Below, one piece after another: positions 55,812 through 64,000 of a stretch of 64,000 bases of DNA. A model generated the notes under the pieces. It was not told the DNA's origin. It saw nothing but the letters and a program-made list of their open reading frames with translations, and did no database searches. Positions within the stretch are counted from its first letter, which is position 1. Each line of letters begins with the position of its first letter. Source of the stretch: Methanothermobacter sp. CaT2 (GTDB lineage: Archaea; Methanobacteriota; Methanobacteria; Methanobacteriales; Methanothermobacteraceae). Position numbers and translations under genes: made by a program. The stretch covers positions 310,001 to 374,000 of the forward strand of contig NZ_AP011952.1 in the NCBI RefSeq assembly GCF_000828575.1. The letters run 5' to 3'.

Positions 55812-56657
55812 ATGGTAGATTTAGAAAGACAGAATAAGTTACCTGACGGCGTTTATGTCATGTCAGATATTGATGATGAAACGGCTGATGTACTGGTGGA
55901 GCTGGTTAATGAGTATGAATATGAACACCTGTTTGATAAGGAATCAGTTAATGATGGATGGAAACGTTTCACTGAGGCATTCTATGATGATAATAAGGAG
56001 AGGCTGTGTGATACGGCATTTAATTATGTTATAGATGGTATGCCCGATGATGGGATTAGAGAGGTTTTTACTAGGACCTACCAGGATAACAGGGAGTACA
56101 TTATTTCATCCTTCAGGTATGATGAAGACTTTATTGCATATTTTGATGCAGATTATATGGATCTTGATCTGAGTAATGTGGATTTAGGGGATTTTGATCC
56201 TCTAATGGTCAGGTCATGGTTTATTGATATGTTGCTACCTGTTGCACTGTATATCACTGAGGTCATGGTTGATTTTTCTTATGATCTGGAGTCATATTGT
56301 AGCGTCTACGCCTTTACGGTTGAGGACGGTGAGATTGTTGATGTGGAGTTCAATGAACGGTTTATTGATGGTGAAGGTATGATGGACCTATCAGAGCGCA
56401 GCCTCTTAGAGAAACTGGATGAAATAAAGAACCCCTTCGACATGAACAGGAGAATAAGAGAGATCTGCAGCACAGATGTGGGGCGGGAAGAGGCACTCAG
56501 AAGGTCTTATTTCTTTGATTGTGTTGATCGTGAGGTCAAGGTGGATATCCTGAAGTACACCTTTGATTTCCTCTGCCGGCTGGCACCCGATGAGACAGCC
56601 TCATATTACATATCAAAGGCAAGAGATCACATGTTTGAGATTTACCAGATAGAATGA
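55812..56657 (+). CDS. Acidic protein of unknown function next to csx16 (281 aa)
   Basis: I do not recognise this protein. It is strongly acidic (Asp/Glu-rich throughout, for example YMDLDLSNVDLGDFD), has no signal peptide or TM helix, and is mostly helical in appearance. ATG 55812 follows AGGTGGAG by about 8 nt; an in-frame GTG at 55797 is alternative. Its base composition is visibly more AT-rich than the housekeeping genes, as is csx16. It lies 104 bp after csx16 on the same strand and could be cotranscribed. Confidence 0.6.
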   Translation: MVDLERQNKLPDGVYVMSDIDDETADVLVELVNEYEYEHLFDKESVNDGWKRFTEAFYDDNKERLCDTAFNYVIDGMPDDGIREVFTRTYQDNREYIISSFRYDEDFIAYFDADYMDLDLSNVDLGDFDPLMVRSWFIDMLLPVALYITEVMVDFSYDLESYCSVYAFTVEDGEIVDVEFNERFIDGEGMMDLSERSLLEKLDEIKNPFDMNRRIREICSTDVGREEALRRSYFFDCVDREVKVDILKYTFDFLCRLAPDETASYYISKARDHMFEIYQIE

Positions 56658-56769
56658 TTCTCTGGCGCTGAAAAAACGCAGATAAATGGAGGTGTTGCAG
56701 AATAAGAGGTGGTTGCCAGCATATTCAGGATCTCTAAATTGGATCATCATGATCCTGTTGAAAGGCCTC

Positions 56770-57207
56770 TCATTCAGATTTTCTGGAGGATCTGGCTTCA
56801 ATGAAACTTAAAATATACTCTGAATAGAGGTCGAAGTCTTCAAGGCGGTTTGCAAGGAACTCTGCAATTAGGGCAGGGTCAACATCCGTATACATGTGGA
56901 GAAGAATGTTTCTCAGACCAGCAGCTTCAGAGAATCGCTCTGCAAATTCATGTGGAAGTATTCTGTGCTTTTCAAGGATCTCAATGATGTCTCTGTAGGT
57001 CTCGGGTTTTTCAAGATCCTCCATTGAGATAATAATCTCCCCAGTATCCAGAGCAGATTCAATGGCGAGCTGGAGGTTTCTCTCAATTGCAGATCTCAGG
57101 AGGTAGTCCTCTGAAAGTTCTTTTTCTGATGCCCTGTGTTCTTTAAGGAACTCAACATAGGAGTTCATGATCTTTATTCTATTGGCGACCCTCTCAATAT
57201 CATTCAT
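56770..57207 (-). CDS. hepT: HepT-like HEPN-domain toxin (DUF86)
   Basis: The 145-aa protein has the HEPN RNase motif RxxxxHxY (R99, H104, Y106 in GLRNILLHMY). HepT toxins of this family are held inactive by MntA, which AMPylates the tyrosine in the motif in studied cases. ATG 57207 overlaps the mntA-like gene by 8 nt, and GGAGAG lies about 9 nt upstream. The pair is a known toxin-antitoxin type; activity here is not shown. Confidence 0.85.
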   Translation of the reverse strand: MNDIERVANRIKIMNSYVEFLKEHRASEKELSEDYLLRSAIERNLQLAIESALDTGEIIISMEDLEKPETYRDIIEILEKHRILPHEFAERFSEAAGLRNILLHMYTDVDPALIAEFLANRLEDFDLYSEYILSFIEARSSRKSE

Positions 57208-57613
57208 GGCTGTCATCTCTCCTTTCAATGTACCTGGATACCCATCTCCTGTCATAGTATCTTCTATCCAGGTACCTTGAGAGTATGTAGTGTTCAAAGT
57301 CAACCTTCACGGACTTATTTTCAATTAAAGGCTTTCTAGACTTTATTATTTCATAATTAAGATTTACGGGAGCATCATTCATTATTACAAGGTCAATCCT
57401 GTCAGATTTGAGCAGAGATGTAAGTTCTGATATTAATTCAAGTTTCACCTTGGACCTTTCAACCCTATCCAGATCATCATCAAGGAGTACTCCGATGTCA
57501 ATGTCACTTAGAGGTCCTCCACTTTCAGATGCCACCGAACCGAAGAGGTAAGCCATCTTAACCTGAGCCTTATCTTTAAAGTAGCGCCTCAGCATCTCCA
57601 TGACATCTTTCAT
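57200..57613 (-). CDS. mntA: MntA-like nucleotidyltransferase antitoxin
   Basis: The 137-aa minimal nucleotidyltransferase has the motif GSVASESGGPLSDIDIGV, with Gly25-Ser26 and Asp37/Asp39 as metal ligands, plus RIDLVIM for the third acid. It is the upstream partner of HepT. A TATA-like TTGTATATGG on the minus strand (57635-57644) is centred about 27 bp before the ATG, so the transcript may be leaderless. Its C-terminus is long and Arg/Tyr-rich (SRYLDRRYYDRRW). Confidence 0.85.
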   Translation of the reverse strand: MKDVMEMLRRYFKDKAQVKMAYLFGSVASESGGPLSDIDIGVLLDDDLDRVERSKVKLELISELTSLLKSDRIDLVIMNDAPVNLNYEIIKSRKPLIENKSVKVDFEHYILSRYLDRRYYDRRWVSRYIERRDDSHE

Positions 57614-57814
57614 GTGATTCCATTAAGGCCGATGCCATATACAATTTTCGTCGTGAGCACCTAGATAGACTCTGTGGCTGCAGTAATCGGATGTTGATAT
57701 GGCTGTTAATTAGAATAAATGATATGGCTCTTTATTCTCTATTTAAGAAGTTTTTCGTGGAGAAATGTAAACCTCTATCTGCATTCAGTTACTGAAAAAG
57801 TAGAACTGGAGGAT

Positions 57815-58684
57815 TCAGTAGTCAATGTAGTCAAAGCGGCTCTCAAGTATCATAACGATTGCAAAGCCAGTGATGGCTATTACAGCCGATATTATGATTG
57901 AGTAGGTATCAACCATTGATATCTTGTTGTAGGGCAGCCTGAGGGTGCCTATCATGAGCCCCACAAGGAATGACATGGTGATGGCCTCATGGTTCCTGAG
58001 GAGGTAGTCAAGGACCCTCGAGAAGCTCATTATACCTATTGCCGCACCTGCAATGAAGGTCACAATTTCAACTATGGCCAGCCTGTTAAGAACCCCGAGC
58101 ATGTACTCGTACTGGTTCAGGAGAAGGAGAAGGAAGGCTCCTGATATACCTGGCAGTATCATGGCGCATATCGCCACAAAACCTGATATGAAGATCACTG
58201 GCAGGGTATGGTTTGCCTGTATAGGGTTAAGGCCCACAAAGAGGTAGGCGAAGATCAAGCCTGCTCCACCGGCTGCAAGATTCTTAACCGAAAGGCCATT
58301 GATCTTCTGGTAGACTATGTATGCCGATGCAAGTATGAGACCTGAGAAGAAGGCGTAGGTGTATGCGACGTAGTTTGTTATGAAGAAGAGTATGATCTTG
58401 GACAGCGTCAGCATGGCGAATGCTATACCTGTGAGGAGTGGTATGAAGAGTTCAAAGTCAACCTCATCCCTCATGGATTCCCGGGCACCTGCAAGGTCAC
58501 CCCTGAGGAGTGGCTTTATGAATCCAAATTTTATGCTGCTTATCGCATGCACCAGCCTCTCATATATACCTGTTATGAGTGCTATGGTCCCTCCTGAGAC
58601 CCCGGGCATCACATCCGCGCTTCCCATGAAAAGTCCGCGAAGGAATATTGCCAGAAAACTCCTGAATTTTTCATAGTAATCCAT
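57815..58684 (-). CDS. popT: DUF368 family polyprenyl-phosphate transporter
   Basis: The 289-aa protein has about eight TM helices in two related halves, each with a re-entrant PG(V/I)SG signature: MPGVSGGTIALITG near residue 28 and LPGISGAFLLLLLNQY near 185. DUF368 proteins (PopT) are known to recycle undecaprenyl phosphate across the bacterial membrane; in an archaeon the equivalent would be dolichyl/polyprenyl phosphate, needed for pseudomurein and N-glycan synthesis. ATG 58684 has GGAGGATT upstream; the frame is open 17 codons further but without a site. Confidence 0.82.
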   Translation of the reverse strand: MDYYEKFRSFLAIFLRGLFMGSADVMPGVSGGTIALITGIYERLVHAISSIKFGFIKPLLRGDLAGARESMRDEVDFELFIPLLTGIAFAMLTLSKIILFFITNYVAYTYAFFSGLILASAYIVYQKINGLSVKNLAAGGAGLIFAYLFVGLNPIQANHTLPVIFISGFVAICAMILPGISGAFLLLLLNQYEYMLGVLNRLAIVEIVTFIAGAAIGIMSFSRVLDYLLRNHEAITMSFLVGLMIGTLRLPYNKISMVDTYSIIISAVIAITGFAIVMILESRFDYIDY

Positions 58685-58769
58685 CAGAATCCTCCATCCC
58701 TGGAATTGAAGAAGATATTTATGACCTTCAAGCATATAAAGATGTGGTATTTCAGTAGTCGGGCCTCAG

Positions 58770-59639
58770 TCACCAGACCTCTGAGGAGTGCTTCCTCAGA
58801 ACCTTGACTATACTGTTCACCTTACCCTCACCGAGCATGAGACGGCTTCTTGATATGTGGTCGGGGATCTGGCAGGGCTTCATTATCAGGCAGTATTCGT
58901 CATCCTCGATGATGGTGCAGGAGCTGTTGATGAATGCCACAATTGCATTTACCCATGAGACGTAGATGTCCTCTGATTCCAGGAACTCCTTGAGTGTGGC
59001 GGCATTTCTCTTTGCCTGGATGGATGGTGATCTTATCTCCTCCTTCCTGAGGTCGTCATCCAGGAACCAGCGGTCACCCCTCACTATATAGTTTCCTGAG
59101 TAGGATTTTGTCTCGATCACATAGACCCCTGTGGGCCCCACAACAACGTGATCGATGTTTCCGTGGGCACCTGGAAGGTGAACGTCGTTGAAGATGTGAT
59201 ATCCCTGGGGGAGCCTTCTGAGGCAGCTGGCCACTATGAGTTCACCCACATAACCCTTTGTCCAGCCCATACCCCTCATTTCACCCGTCCTCATGATTGC
59301 AAGGGACAGTAACATGATGGTAGGTCCGGCCAGGACCAGGATTATGGCCCATTTAAGGCCCGTGATTAGAAGCAGTATGCCTGAGGCAAAGGTGATGGCA
59401 GCCAGAGGGAGGGTCCAGTGCCCCACACCTGAGAGCCTCCAGTACCTCTCAGCCTTCTTCTGGGTGTGGGTCCTCTTAAAGGATTCTGGAACACTCTTTG
59501 TCAGGTTACGGTACTCGTTGAGGCTGTTAACGTAGAGTAGAAGTGACCCGCACTCGTCGCACATGTAGAATACCCAGAATTCCTCTTCAGAGTTGATCTG
59601 CCAGTAGTGGTTACAGTTCTCACATATGAGGTAGGCCAT
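58770..59639 (-). CDS. Zinc-ribbon / two-TM / NERD nuclease-like protein
   Basis: Of 289 aa, residues 1-35 hold a zinc ribbon (C6, C9, C27, C30), about 76-116 two TM helices, and about 128-240 a NERD domain: GELIV (Glu133), NIDHVVV (Asp163) and IETKSYSG (Glu176, Lys178), the PD-(D/E)xK-like site. NERD proteins are predicted DNA nucleases, some in defence or DNA-processing roles. The C-terminus has several Cys residues. GTGAT precedes the ATG. It lies 86 bp from popT on the same strand. Confidence 0.8.
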   Translation of the reverse strand: MAYLICENCNHYWQINSEEEFWVFYMCDECGSLLLYVNSLNEYRNLTKSVPESFKRTHTQKKAERYWRLSGVGHWTLPLAAITFASGILLLITGLKWAIILVLAGPTIMLLSLAIMRTGEMRGMGWTKGYVGELIVASCLRRLPQGYHIFNDVHLPGAHGNIDHVVVGPTGVYVIETKSYSGNYIVRGDRWFLDDDLRKEEIRSPSIQAKRNAATLKEFLESEDIYVSWVNAIVAFINSSCTIIEDDEYCLIMKPCQIPDHISRSRLMLGEGKVNSIVKVLRKHSSEVW

Positions 59640-60146
59640 GATATCACTTAAAGACGATTTCCATTCTTAGTTATCGGAGGAGTTCATTATATCTTTTTCC
59701 GTGGGGGCTGTTTTGTGATTACATAACAATATGCTTGATGCATGATAAAGGCGCAGGTTCTAAAGGGTGATACTGGTCATGAAATCTGGGTGAGGATATA
59801 GAGAGTTTCTGTTTAATCCTCTGGTTCATGGACTGGTAGTTGTGTACTTGATAGATCTCTATGTAATCTTCAGAGTGAGAACATTACTGAGAACATTCCG
59901 ATATACTGATCTTTAGGTAATTCTATGAGAGGTACCCAACCGTGTCATATCGGCTCCATGCAGAATCTCGCCTTTATTTTTTCCTGCGACTATTGCCATC
60001 CCATGATTTTGTTTCTCTTTAGCAATCCTGCAGTCATCCTTTAAACCTGGTTTTGCATCAGAACTGGAGAGCAGAAGGGAAAACGGCCCCATATTCTAAA
60101 GTTTTATAAGTGCCGGAGACCAAGTTTATGTAAGGGGTGTAATCTT
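59640..60146. other. Intergenic region, no gene seen
   Basis: AT-rich spacer with scattered short repeats. TTTTATAA (60102-60109) is a TATA box for the ribbon-helix-helix gene, predicting initiation near 60133. Nothing else is supported. Confidence 0.5.
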
Positions 60147-60308
60147 ATGGTTGGAAGGAGACCTGGAGGAGGACTTAAAGACACGAAACCCGTTGTTGTC
60201 AGACTCTACCCTGATGAAATAGAGGCCCTTAAAAGCAGAGTTCCGGCAAATACAAGCATGAGTGCCTACATCCGCAGGATAATCCTCAATCACCTGGAAG
60301 ATGATTAA
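60147..60308 (+). CDS. Ribbon-helix-helix (CopG/Arc type) DNA-binding protein, 53 aa
   Basis: The ORF reads MVGRRPGGGLKDTKP then a beta strand VVVRLYPDEIEALKS, a turn, and a second helix ending SAYIRRIILNHLEDD. This matches the RHH fold (strand, helix, helix) that binds DNA as a dimer. GGGGTGT lies about 6 nt before the ATG. The gene stands alone, so it probably acts as a local repressor; targets unknown. It is short enough to be missed by length cut-offs. Confidence 0.75.
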   Translation: MVGRRPGGGLKDTKPVVVRLYPDEIEALKSRVPANTSMSAYIRRIILNHLEDD

Positions 60309-61009
60309 CAACTATTTTTTAATTAGTAATATCATAATTCTATCCATCATTTAATTTTATCTGGAGGCATTGCAATCGGTGAAGGTGCTGTAACGTGGTG
60401 ATGTATATCCTCTGATGGTCCTGACAGGGACTCCAGCACACCATTTCTGATAGGTGTGAACTTAAAGTAAAGTCCGTCATGGATTCGTATCACACCTTCA
60501 GTTCGACCTTTTCATCTTTGCAGGGTAAAGTTGTGCGGGAATGGGGTAATTAAACCATTCAGTATATATGGTGCTGGTGATTTACACCCATTTGAGACCA
60601 TTTTCATTTTTCATGCTAAACTCAGAATAACCTTCGTTAAACGATAATATTACGAAGGTAAATATTTCTTCTCATGTCGCGGAGGTAGAGGGAGTATATG
60701 TTTATCAGAACACATTGCTGACATACCCTGTTCACCCTCGCGAGAGGAGTATTTATCTATCAGAGAATCTGAATGACGAGTTCTGTTTCATTTAGGGGTC
60801 CTTCAGGTGGCAGGGTGTTTTTCTGATTCTTATGTAACAGACATCCATGTAACAGTTACATAAGAATTTTTCAGGGCCCAGCAAAACTCCTCCATCATAG
60901 CAAAAAATCCTGGAGACGCTTTAAGAATTATCCTTCAGTCCTTGATTTACATGGTTATTCGCCATGGAGTACCACTTCCAGCAGTGCGCCATTTCTACCT
61001 TGCTGTACC
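60309..61009. other. 700-bp intergenic region with operator-like repeats
   Basis: Holds a weak 19-bp direct repeat (GGAGTAT...ATCAGA at 60691-60709 and 60746-60764, 16 of 19) and a strong inverted repeat (60826-60867, listed separately). I see no gene with a ribosome-binding site. Confidence 0.5.
60826..60867. promoter_or_regulatory. 13-bp inverted repeat with internal ATGTAAC copies
   Basis: ATTCTTATGTAAC (60826-60838) and GTTACATAAGAAT (60855-60867) are perfect inverted arms with a 16-nt loop. ATGTAAC also occurs at 60847-60853, making ATGTAAC-A-GTTACAT a second nested palindrome. The three ATGTAAC elements (two direct, one inverted, 15 bp apart) look like a cooperative operator, or the whole could be a hairpin after the RHH transcript. 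No binding protein is known. Confidence 0.6.
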
Positions 61010-62680
61010 CTAATGTTCCGCAGGGAAGCTTATCCTGAACTCAGTGCCATGATCCCGTCTGATGGTGAGGGTTCCATCCAGCTGGGCGGTGAGTATACTC
61101 ACCAGGCTGAGACCCAGGGTATCAGTGTTCTCAGGCTCAATATCCTCAGGTAAACCAACACCATCATCAGCAACCACCAGCGAAACCTCATCATCATGGG
61201 ATCTGATCCTCACGGTCACGGTGCCGGTCCCGTCAGGGAAGGCGTACTTGACACTGTTTGTCACAAGCTCATTGATTATGAGGCCAAGGGGTATCGCGGT
61301 GTCAATATCCGGTTTTATGTCATCAACTTCAATAACCTTCATTATACCGGTCCCATGGGCTATGATTATATCATCCACCAGCCTCTCTACATAGTCCCTG
61401 AAGTTGATGCTGGCAAGGGACTCTGAACGGTAGAGGTGCTCATGTATCATTGCCATAACCTTTATGCGTCCCTGGCTTTCCATCAGCACATCGCGGACCT
61501 CTTCACCCTCTGTTCCGAGACTCTGGAGGTTCAGGAGACTTGATATTATCTGGAGGTTGTTCTTGACGCGGTGGTGCACCTCCCTTAAGAGGATCTCCTT
61601 CTCACTGAGGGATCTCCGGAGATTCTCCTCAGCCTCCTTGATTTCCGTGATATCCACCATGGAGGTCACGCTTTTCGTGGTACCCGGGATCATGTCCACT
61701 ATCATCTGCATGTGCCTGACTTCACCATGCCGGTTTTGAAATCTGAAGGTGTACCTCCTCGGTGCGAGGCTCGGGTCCCTTATTCGGAGTTTATGATACT
61801 CCGTCATCCTTTCAAGGTCCTCGTCCACCACGAACTCGGTCCAGCTCTTTTTCCCCTCTATCTCATCCCCTGAGTAGCCGCTCAGTCTCTCAAATTCTCT
61901 GTTGGCAAGGATTATGGTGGTGTCCTCATCCACTATGGTGGTCGCAGCCCCGGTGTTCTCGAATATGGTCCTGTAGAGTTTTTCCTTCTCCTCGAGTTCC
62001 TCTTGAAGATGTTTTTCCTTTGTGCGGTCCTCATAAACTGCTACCACCTCACCTGAGGGTAATCTGTACACGAAGTTTTCCCTCCATCCACTTATTCTCT
62101 CGTCACGGTACTGTGTGAGGGGGTAGTGCTCAGGATTCCCTGTCCTGTATACTCTCCTGAGGACATCAAGGAGTCCGAACTCCTCCACACCTGGAAAGAC
62201 CTCAGTCACCCTTTTTCCAAGGACCTCCTCCCTCTTAACATTCTCAGTCTCCTCAGCGGCCCTGTTGAAGTCAGTGAATATGAAATCCTCACCATCATTC
62301 ACGGCCTCGTAGACTGCAACACAGGTATTGATATTCTCAAAGAGTTCTCTGTAGCGTTCCTCCTCCAGAACAGGTCTCCTGATGATAAAGTCCATACACG
62401 CCTTGATTTCCTCTGTTCCCGCTGGCTTTTCAAGGCATCCATGGGGGCAGGTTACAACAACGTTCTCATCAAGGTCCAGGAGGTACATGAATGGCACCCT
62501 GATGTCGCATGAAGCCCACCAGCTGACCCTATCAGGGGTTGTGTATATCAGTACAGAGTCGGCCTCGGCGGCTCCTTCAATGGTGTCACTGACGGTCACC
62601 TCAACTCCGGGGGAGCCGAGCTTCTCAGGGAGATCAGAGACATCAACTTCAGCGTCCCTTACGAGGAGAATCCTGAGCAT
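61010..62680 (-). CDS. PAS-PAS-HisKA_2 sensor kinase with N-terminal pseudo-receiver
   Basis: Of 556 aa, residues 1-100 look like a receiver (LRILLV start, EKPAG with Lys at the usual place) but the Asp site is Tyr46 ([10 protein letters not shown]) and the acidic pair is missing. A CPHGC motif (78-82) lies in it. Two PAS domains follow (about 105-225 and 235-350), then HisKA_2 ([15 protein letters not shown], His369/370) and HATPase_c ([20 protein letters not shown]). No TM helices. It has the kinase type seen at 36269 and 50061. Confidence 0.88.
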   Translation of the reverse strand: MLRILLVRDAEVDVSDLPEKLGSPGVEVTVSDTIEGAAEADSVLIYTTPDRVSWWASCDIRVPFMYLLDLDENVVVTCPHGCLEKPAGTEEIKACMDFIIRRPVLEEERYRELFENINTCVAVYEAVNDGEDFIFTDFNRAAEETENVKREEVLGKRVTEVFPGVEEFGLLDVLRRVYRTGNPEHYPLTQYRDERISGWRENFVYRLPSGEVVAVYEDRTKEKHLQEELEEKEKLYRTIFENTGAATTIVDEDTTIILANREFERLSGYSGDEIEGKKSWTEFVVDEDLERMTEYHKLRIRDPSLAPRRYTFRFQNRHGEVRHMQMIVDMIPGTTKSVTSMVDITEIKEAEENLRRSLSEKEILLREVHHRVKNNLQIISSLLNLQSLGTEGEEVRDVLMESQGRIKVMAMIHEHLYRSESLASINFRDYVERLVDDIIIAHGTGIMKVIEVDDIKPDIDTAIPLGLIINELVTNSVKYAFPDGTGTVTVRIRSHDDEVSLVVADDGVGLPEDIEPENTDTLGLSLVSILTAQLDGTLTIRRDHGTEFRISFPAEH

Positions 62681-62774
62681 TCCTCACACGCCCTCCATGG
62701 TCTTCAGTGGGATTCACATACCTATTAAGTTAATTGTGATTCTGTGTTCAGGGATGATGGGTTCCCTGTTTCCA

Positions 62775-63461
62775 TCACTCCTCCCTGAAGGACCTCCTGG
62801 TTCTCATCTCCTCTAGGTTTGAGACTATCCTTGGAAGGTCGCCTGCTGGTATGCTCACCATAACGTCCTCGTCCCTGATCTCCATGTGCCTCCTTGACCC
62901 TGTGTCGCCGAAGCCATAGGTTACCTTACCTGTGAGATATGGGAGTGCAGCCATTGAACTGCATATGGGGCCTGAGTCAGCCCCCAGTCCATGTGAACCG
63001 GAATCGTAGGCATTGGCGTGGAGTATCTCCATTGCCTGCCTGGCATTGCATATTATGAATATGACGTCCGGTTCAAATTCAGCCCTTCCGAGTGGTGCGA
63101 ATATCAGGGCCCTGAATATGCCAGGTTCAATGTTAAGATTGTTTCTCCAGGAGCGCTGGACTGCAGGTATGTCCCGGTAGACTCCCATGGCCGTGAGGAA
63201 TGCCCCGCTTCTCATACTGGCCGGGAACTCTTTCGCGTCCCTTAACCCTGTGTATCTTGCACCCCCCATACATTCCTCCTCATCTGCAGTTGCATAGAAA
63301 ACCTCCCCCTTCATGGCCTTCTCAAGCTTCTTGCAGAACCTTGATTTACCTTCCTCCCTTTCGATGTCCTGTGGCGCCCTCACTGACCACCTTATGGCCA
63401 CAGGTTCATTCTCGAGCTTCAAAAGTTCCCTGAACCTTTCACCCATTGCTCTGTAATCCAT
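62775..63461 (-). CDS. DUF169 family protein
   Basis: The 228-aa protein has the DUF169 pattern: an N-terminal LENEPVAIRW segment, a Cys near FCKKLE, and conserved ADEEECMGGARYTGL and GADSGPICSSM blocks with cysteines that could bind a metal or cofactor. The family lacks an assigned function that I know of and is common in methanogens. AGGAGGTG lies upstream of the ATG. Soluble. Confidence 0.75.
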   Translation of the reverse strand: MDYRAMGERFRELLKLENEPVAIRWSVRAPQDIEREEGKSRFCKKLEKAMKGEVFYATADEEECMGGARYTGLRDAKEFPASMRSGAFLTAMGVYRDIPAVQRSWRNNLNIEPGIFRALIFAPLGRAEFEPDVIFIICNARQAMEILHANAYDSGSHGLGADSGPICSSMAALPYLTGKVTYGFGDTGSRRHMEIRDEDVMVSIPAGDLPRIVSNLEEMRTRRSFREE

Positions 63462-63480
63462 TTTAGCACCTCCTAATGAT

Positions 63481-63488
63481 TATTTTAT
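63481..63488 (+). promoter_or_regulatory. TATA-like box of the zinc-ribbon gene
   Basis: TATTTTAT is centred about 29 bp before ATG 63514, and no Shine-Dalgarno is present, so the mRNA is probably leaderless. Confidence 0.4.
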
Positions 63489-63513
63489 CTATTTTCGGAT
63501 ATATTTTATCAAA

Positions 63514-63834
63514 ATGGCGGGTGCTCCAAAAAAATTTTTTGACAGGATTGAAAGGGATGCATTCCTTGAACAGGCAAGGGAATTCAGGGATTATGACTAT
63601 GACAGCCTTGATAAGGTAGGGAAGGCGCTTCTTGTAATGGATAACACCCATCCATGGACCGTTATGAGGGCATCTGAAATTCTTGAATGGATTGAATCCG
63701 GCGCATACAGTGAGATCATGGAGAGACGCACCAGAGATCTGGAAACAGGTTTTAACTGTCCCAAATGTGGAACAACCCTCAATGGTGATGAGAACTTCTG
63801 TGGAATGTGCGGATCGAAGTTATGGTGCCGATGA
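63514..63834 (+). CDS. Small C-terminal zinc-ribbon protein
   Basis: The 106-aa protein has a helical N-terminal part (1-75) and a C-terminal zinc ribbon with C82, C85, C96 and C99 (CPKCG...CGMCG). Such ribbons occur in small regulatory or scaffold proteins. It starts back to back with the divergent DUF169 gene. No further family recognised. Confidence 0.7.
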   Translation: MAGAPKKFFDRIERDAFLEQAREFRDYDYDSLDKVGKALLVMDNTHPWTVMRASEILEWIESGAYSEIMERRTRDLETGFNCPKCGTTLNGDENFCGMCGSKLWCR

Positions 63835-63838
63835 ACCA

Positions 63839-64000
63839 TCATTTATTCATTTTCCTGATTGCAGAGTATAAACCTGCAATAAGAACTGATACAAGGAGGC
63901 CCGCCAGGAGCCAGGTGTAATCAACCACCTTTTTCTGTCCCCCGGGGACGGCAGTCATGTTGATGACGCTTTCAGCGATGCTTCCGCCTGCTGAAACAGG
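63839..64000 (-). CDS. C-terminal end of a membrane-anchored protein (5' end outside window)
   Basis: On the minus strand an open frame enters from the window edge and ends at TGA (63841-63839). The visible tail has VPGGQKKVVDYTW, one TM helix (LLAGLLVSVLIAGLY) and a short charged end (SAIRKMNK). It is typical of the anchor of a secreted surface protein. Nothing more can be said from the fragment. Confidence 0.6.
   Translation of the reverse strand, partial: PVSAGGSIAESVINMTAVPGGQKKVVDYTWLLAGLLVSVLIAGLYSAIRKMNK

Noticed and set aside
60661-60867. CRISPR-like array in the spacer after the RHH gene
   Set aside because: Only two weak 19-bp repeats and one palindrome; no regular repeat-spacer unit. 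No array was found anywhere in the window.
59640-61009. tRNA or other structured RNA gene in the long spacers
   Set aside because: No cloverleaf with a T-loop TTC-purine-A pattern and paired acceptor arms could be found by eye.

Overview
The window looks like a stretch of a Methanothermobacter chromosome, most like M. thermautotrophicus (recognition from memory, no search run). Supporting signs are a secreted protein with pseudomurein-binding repeats, archaeal TATA-type promoters with GGTGAT-type Shine-Dalgarno sites, class III (prepilin-like) signal peptides, archaeal metabolic enzymes (ApgM, archaeal phosphopantothenate synthetase, diphthamide ligase), a complete bacterial-type UvrABC set, and many REC/PAS/HisKA_2 signalling proteins with a methanogen-type output domain. 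No rRNA, tRNA, CRISPR array or insertion sequence was found.

Layout. 0-10 kb is housekeeping: the end of a P1B metal ATPase, a secreted transglutaminase-like pseudomurein protein, an FMN-binding protein, asparagine synthetase, a GatC / ACT-domain / homoserine dehydrogenase operon, ApgM and CTP synthase. 9.6-21 kb is a cell-surface block: a frameshifted AglB/STT3 oligosaccharyltransferase, an archaeal prepilin peptidase, two classical class III prepilins and four proteins with prepilin-like N-termini, one of 690 aa with about 15 N-glycosylation sequons. 21-25 kb holds Dph6, the UPF0200/UPF0201 pair, phosphopantothenate synthetase and an M42 peptidase. 25-39 kb combines signalling genes (KaiC-like ATPase, REC-PAS, histidine kinase, response regulators) with uvrC on one strand and uvrB-uvrA on the other.

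39-50 kb holds a DUF763 protein, a glycosyltransferase and a probable metal or tetrapyrrole operon: a fused ChlI/ChlD-like AAA-VWA protein, ECF transporter S, T and double-A components, and a CobN/ChlH-type large chelatase, preceded by a 20-bp palindrome over the TATA box. A 1198-aa multi-PAS kinase and a PEP-synthase-like protein lacking its ATP-grasp half follow.

55-60.4 kb is the accessory region. It has a 180-bp tract that is 88% T+G, an orphan Csx16-family (CRISPR ancillary) gene, an unrecognised acidic protein, a HepT-MntA toxin-antitoxin pair, a DUF368/PopT lipid-carrier transporter, a membrane zinc-ribbon/NERD nuclease-like protein and a 53-codon ribbon-helix-helix gene. The last 3.5 kb carry another PAS kinase with a pseudo-receiver, a DUF169 protein, a zinc-ribbon protein and the tail of a membrane protein.

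The most notable points are the Csx16 island, two receivers that have lost the phospho-acceptor Asp, the prepilin-like cluster with a shared unusual N-terminal signature, the AglB frameshift in a C7 tract, and several unexplained operator-like repeats.
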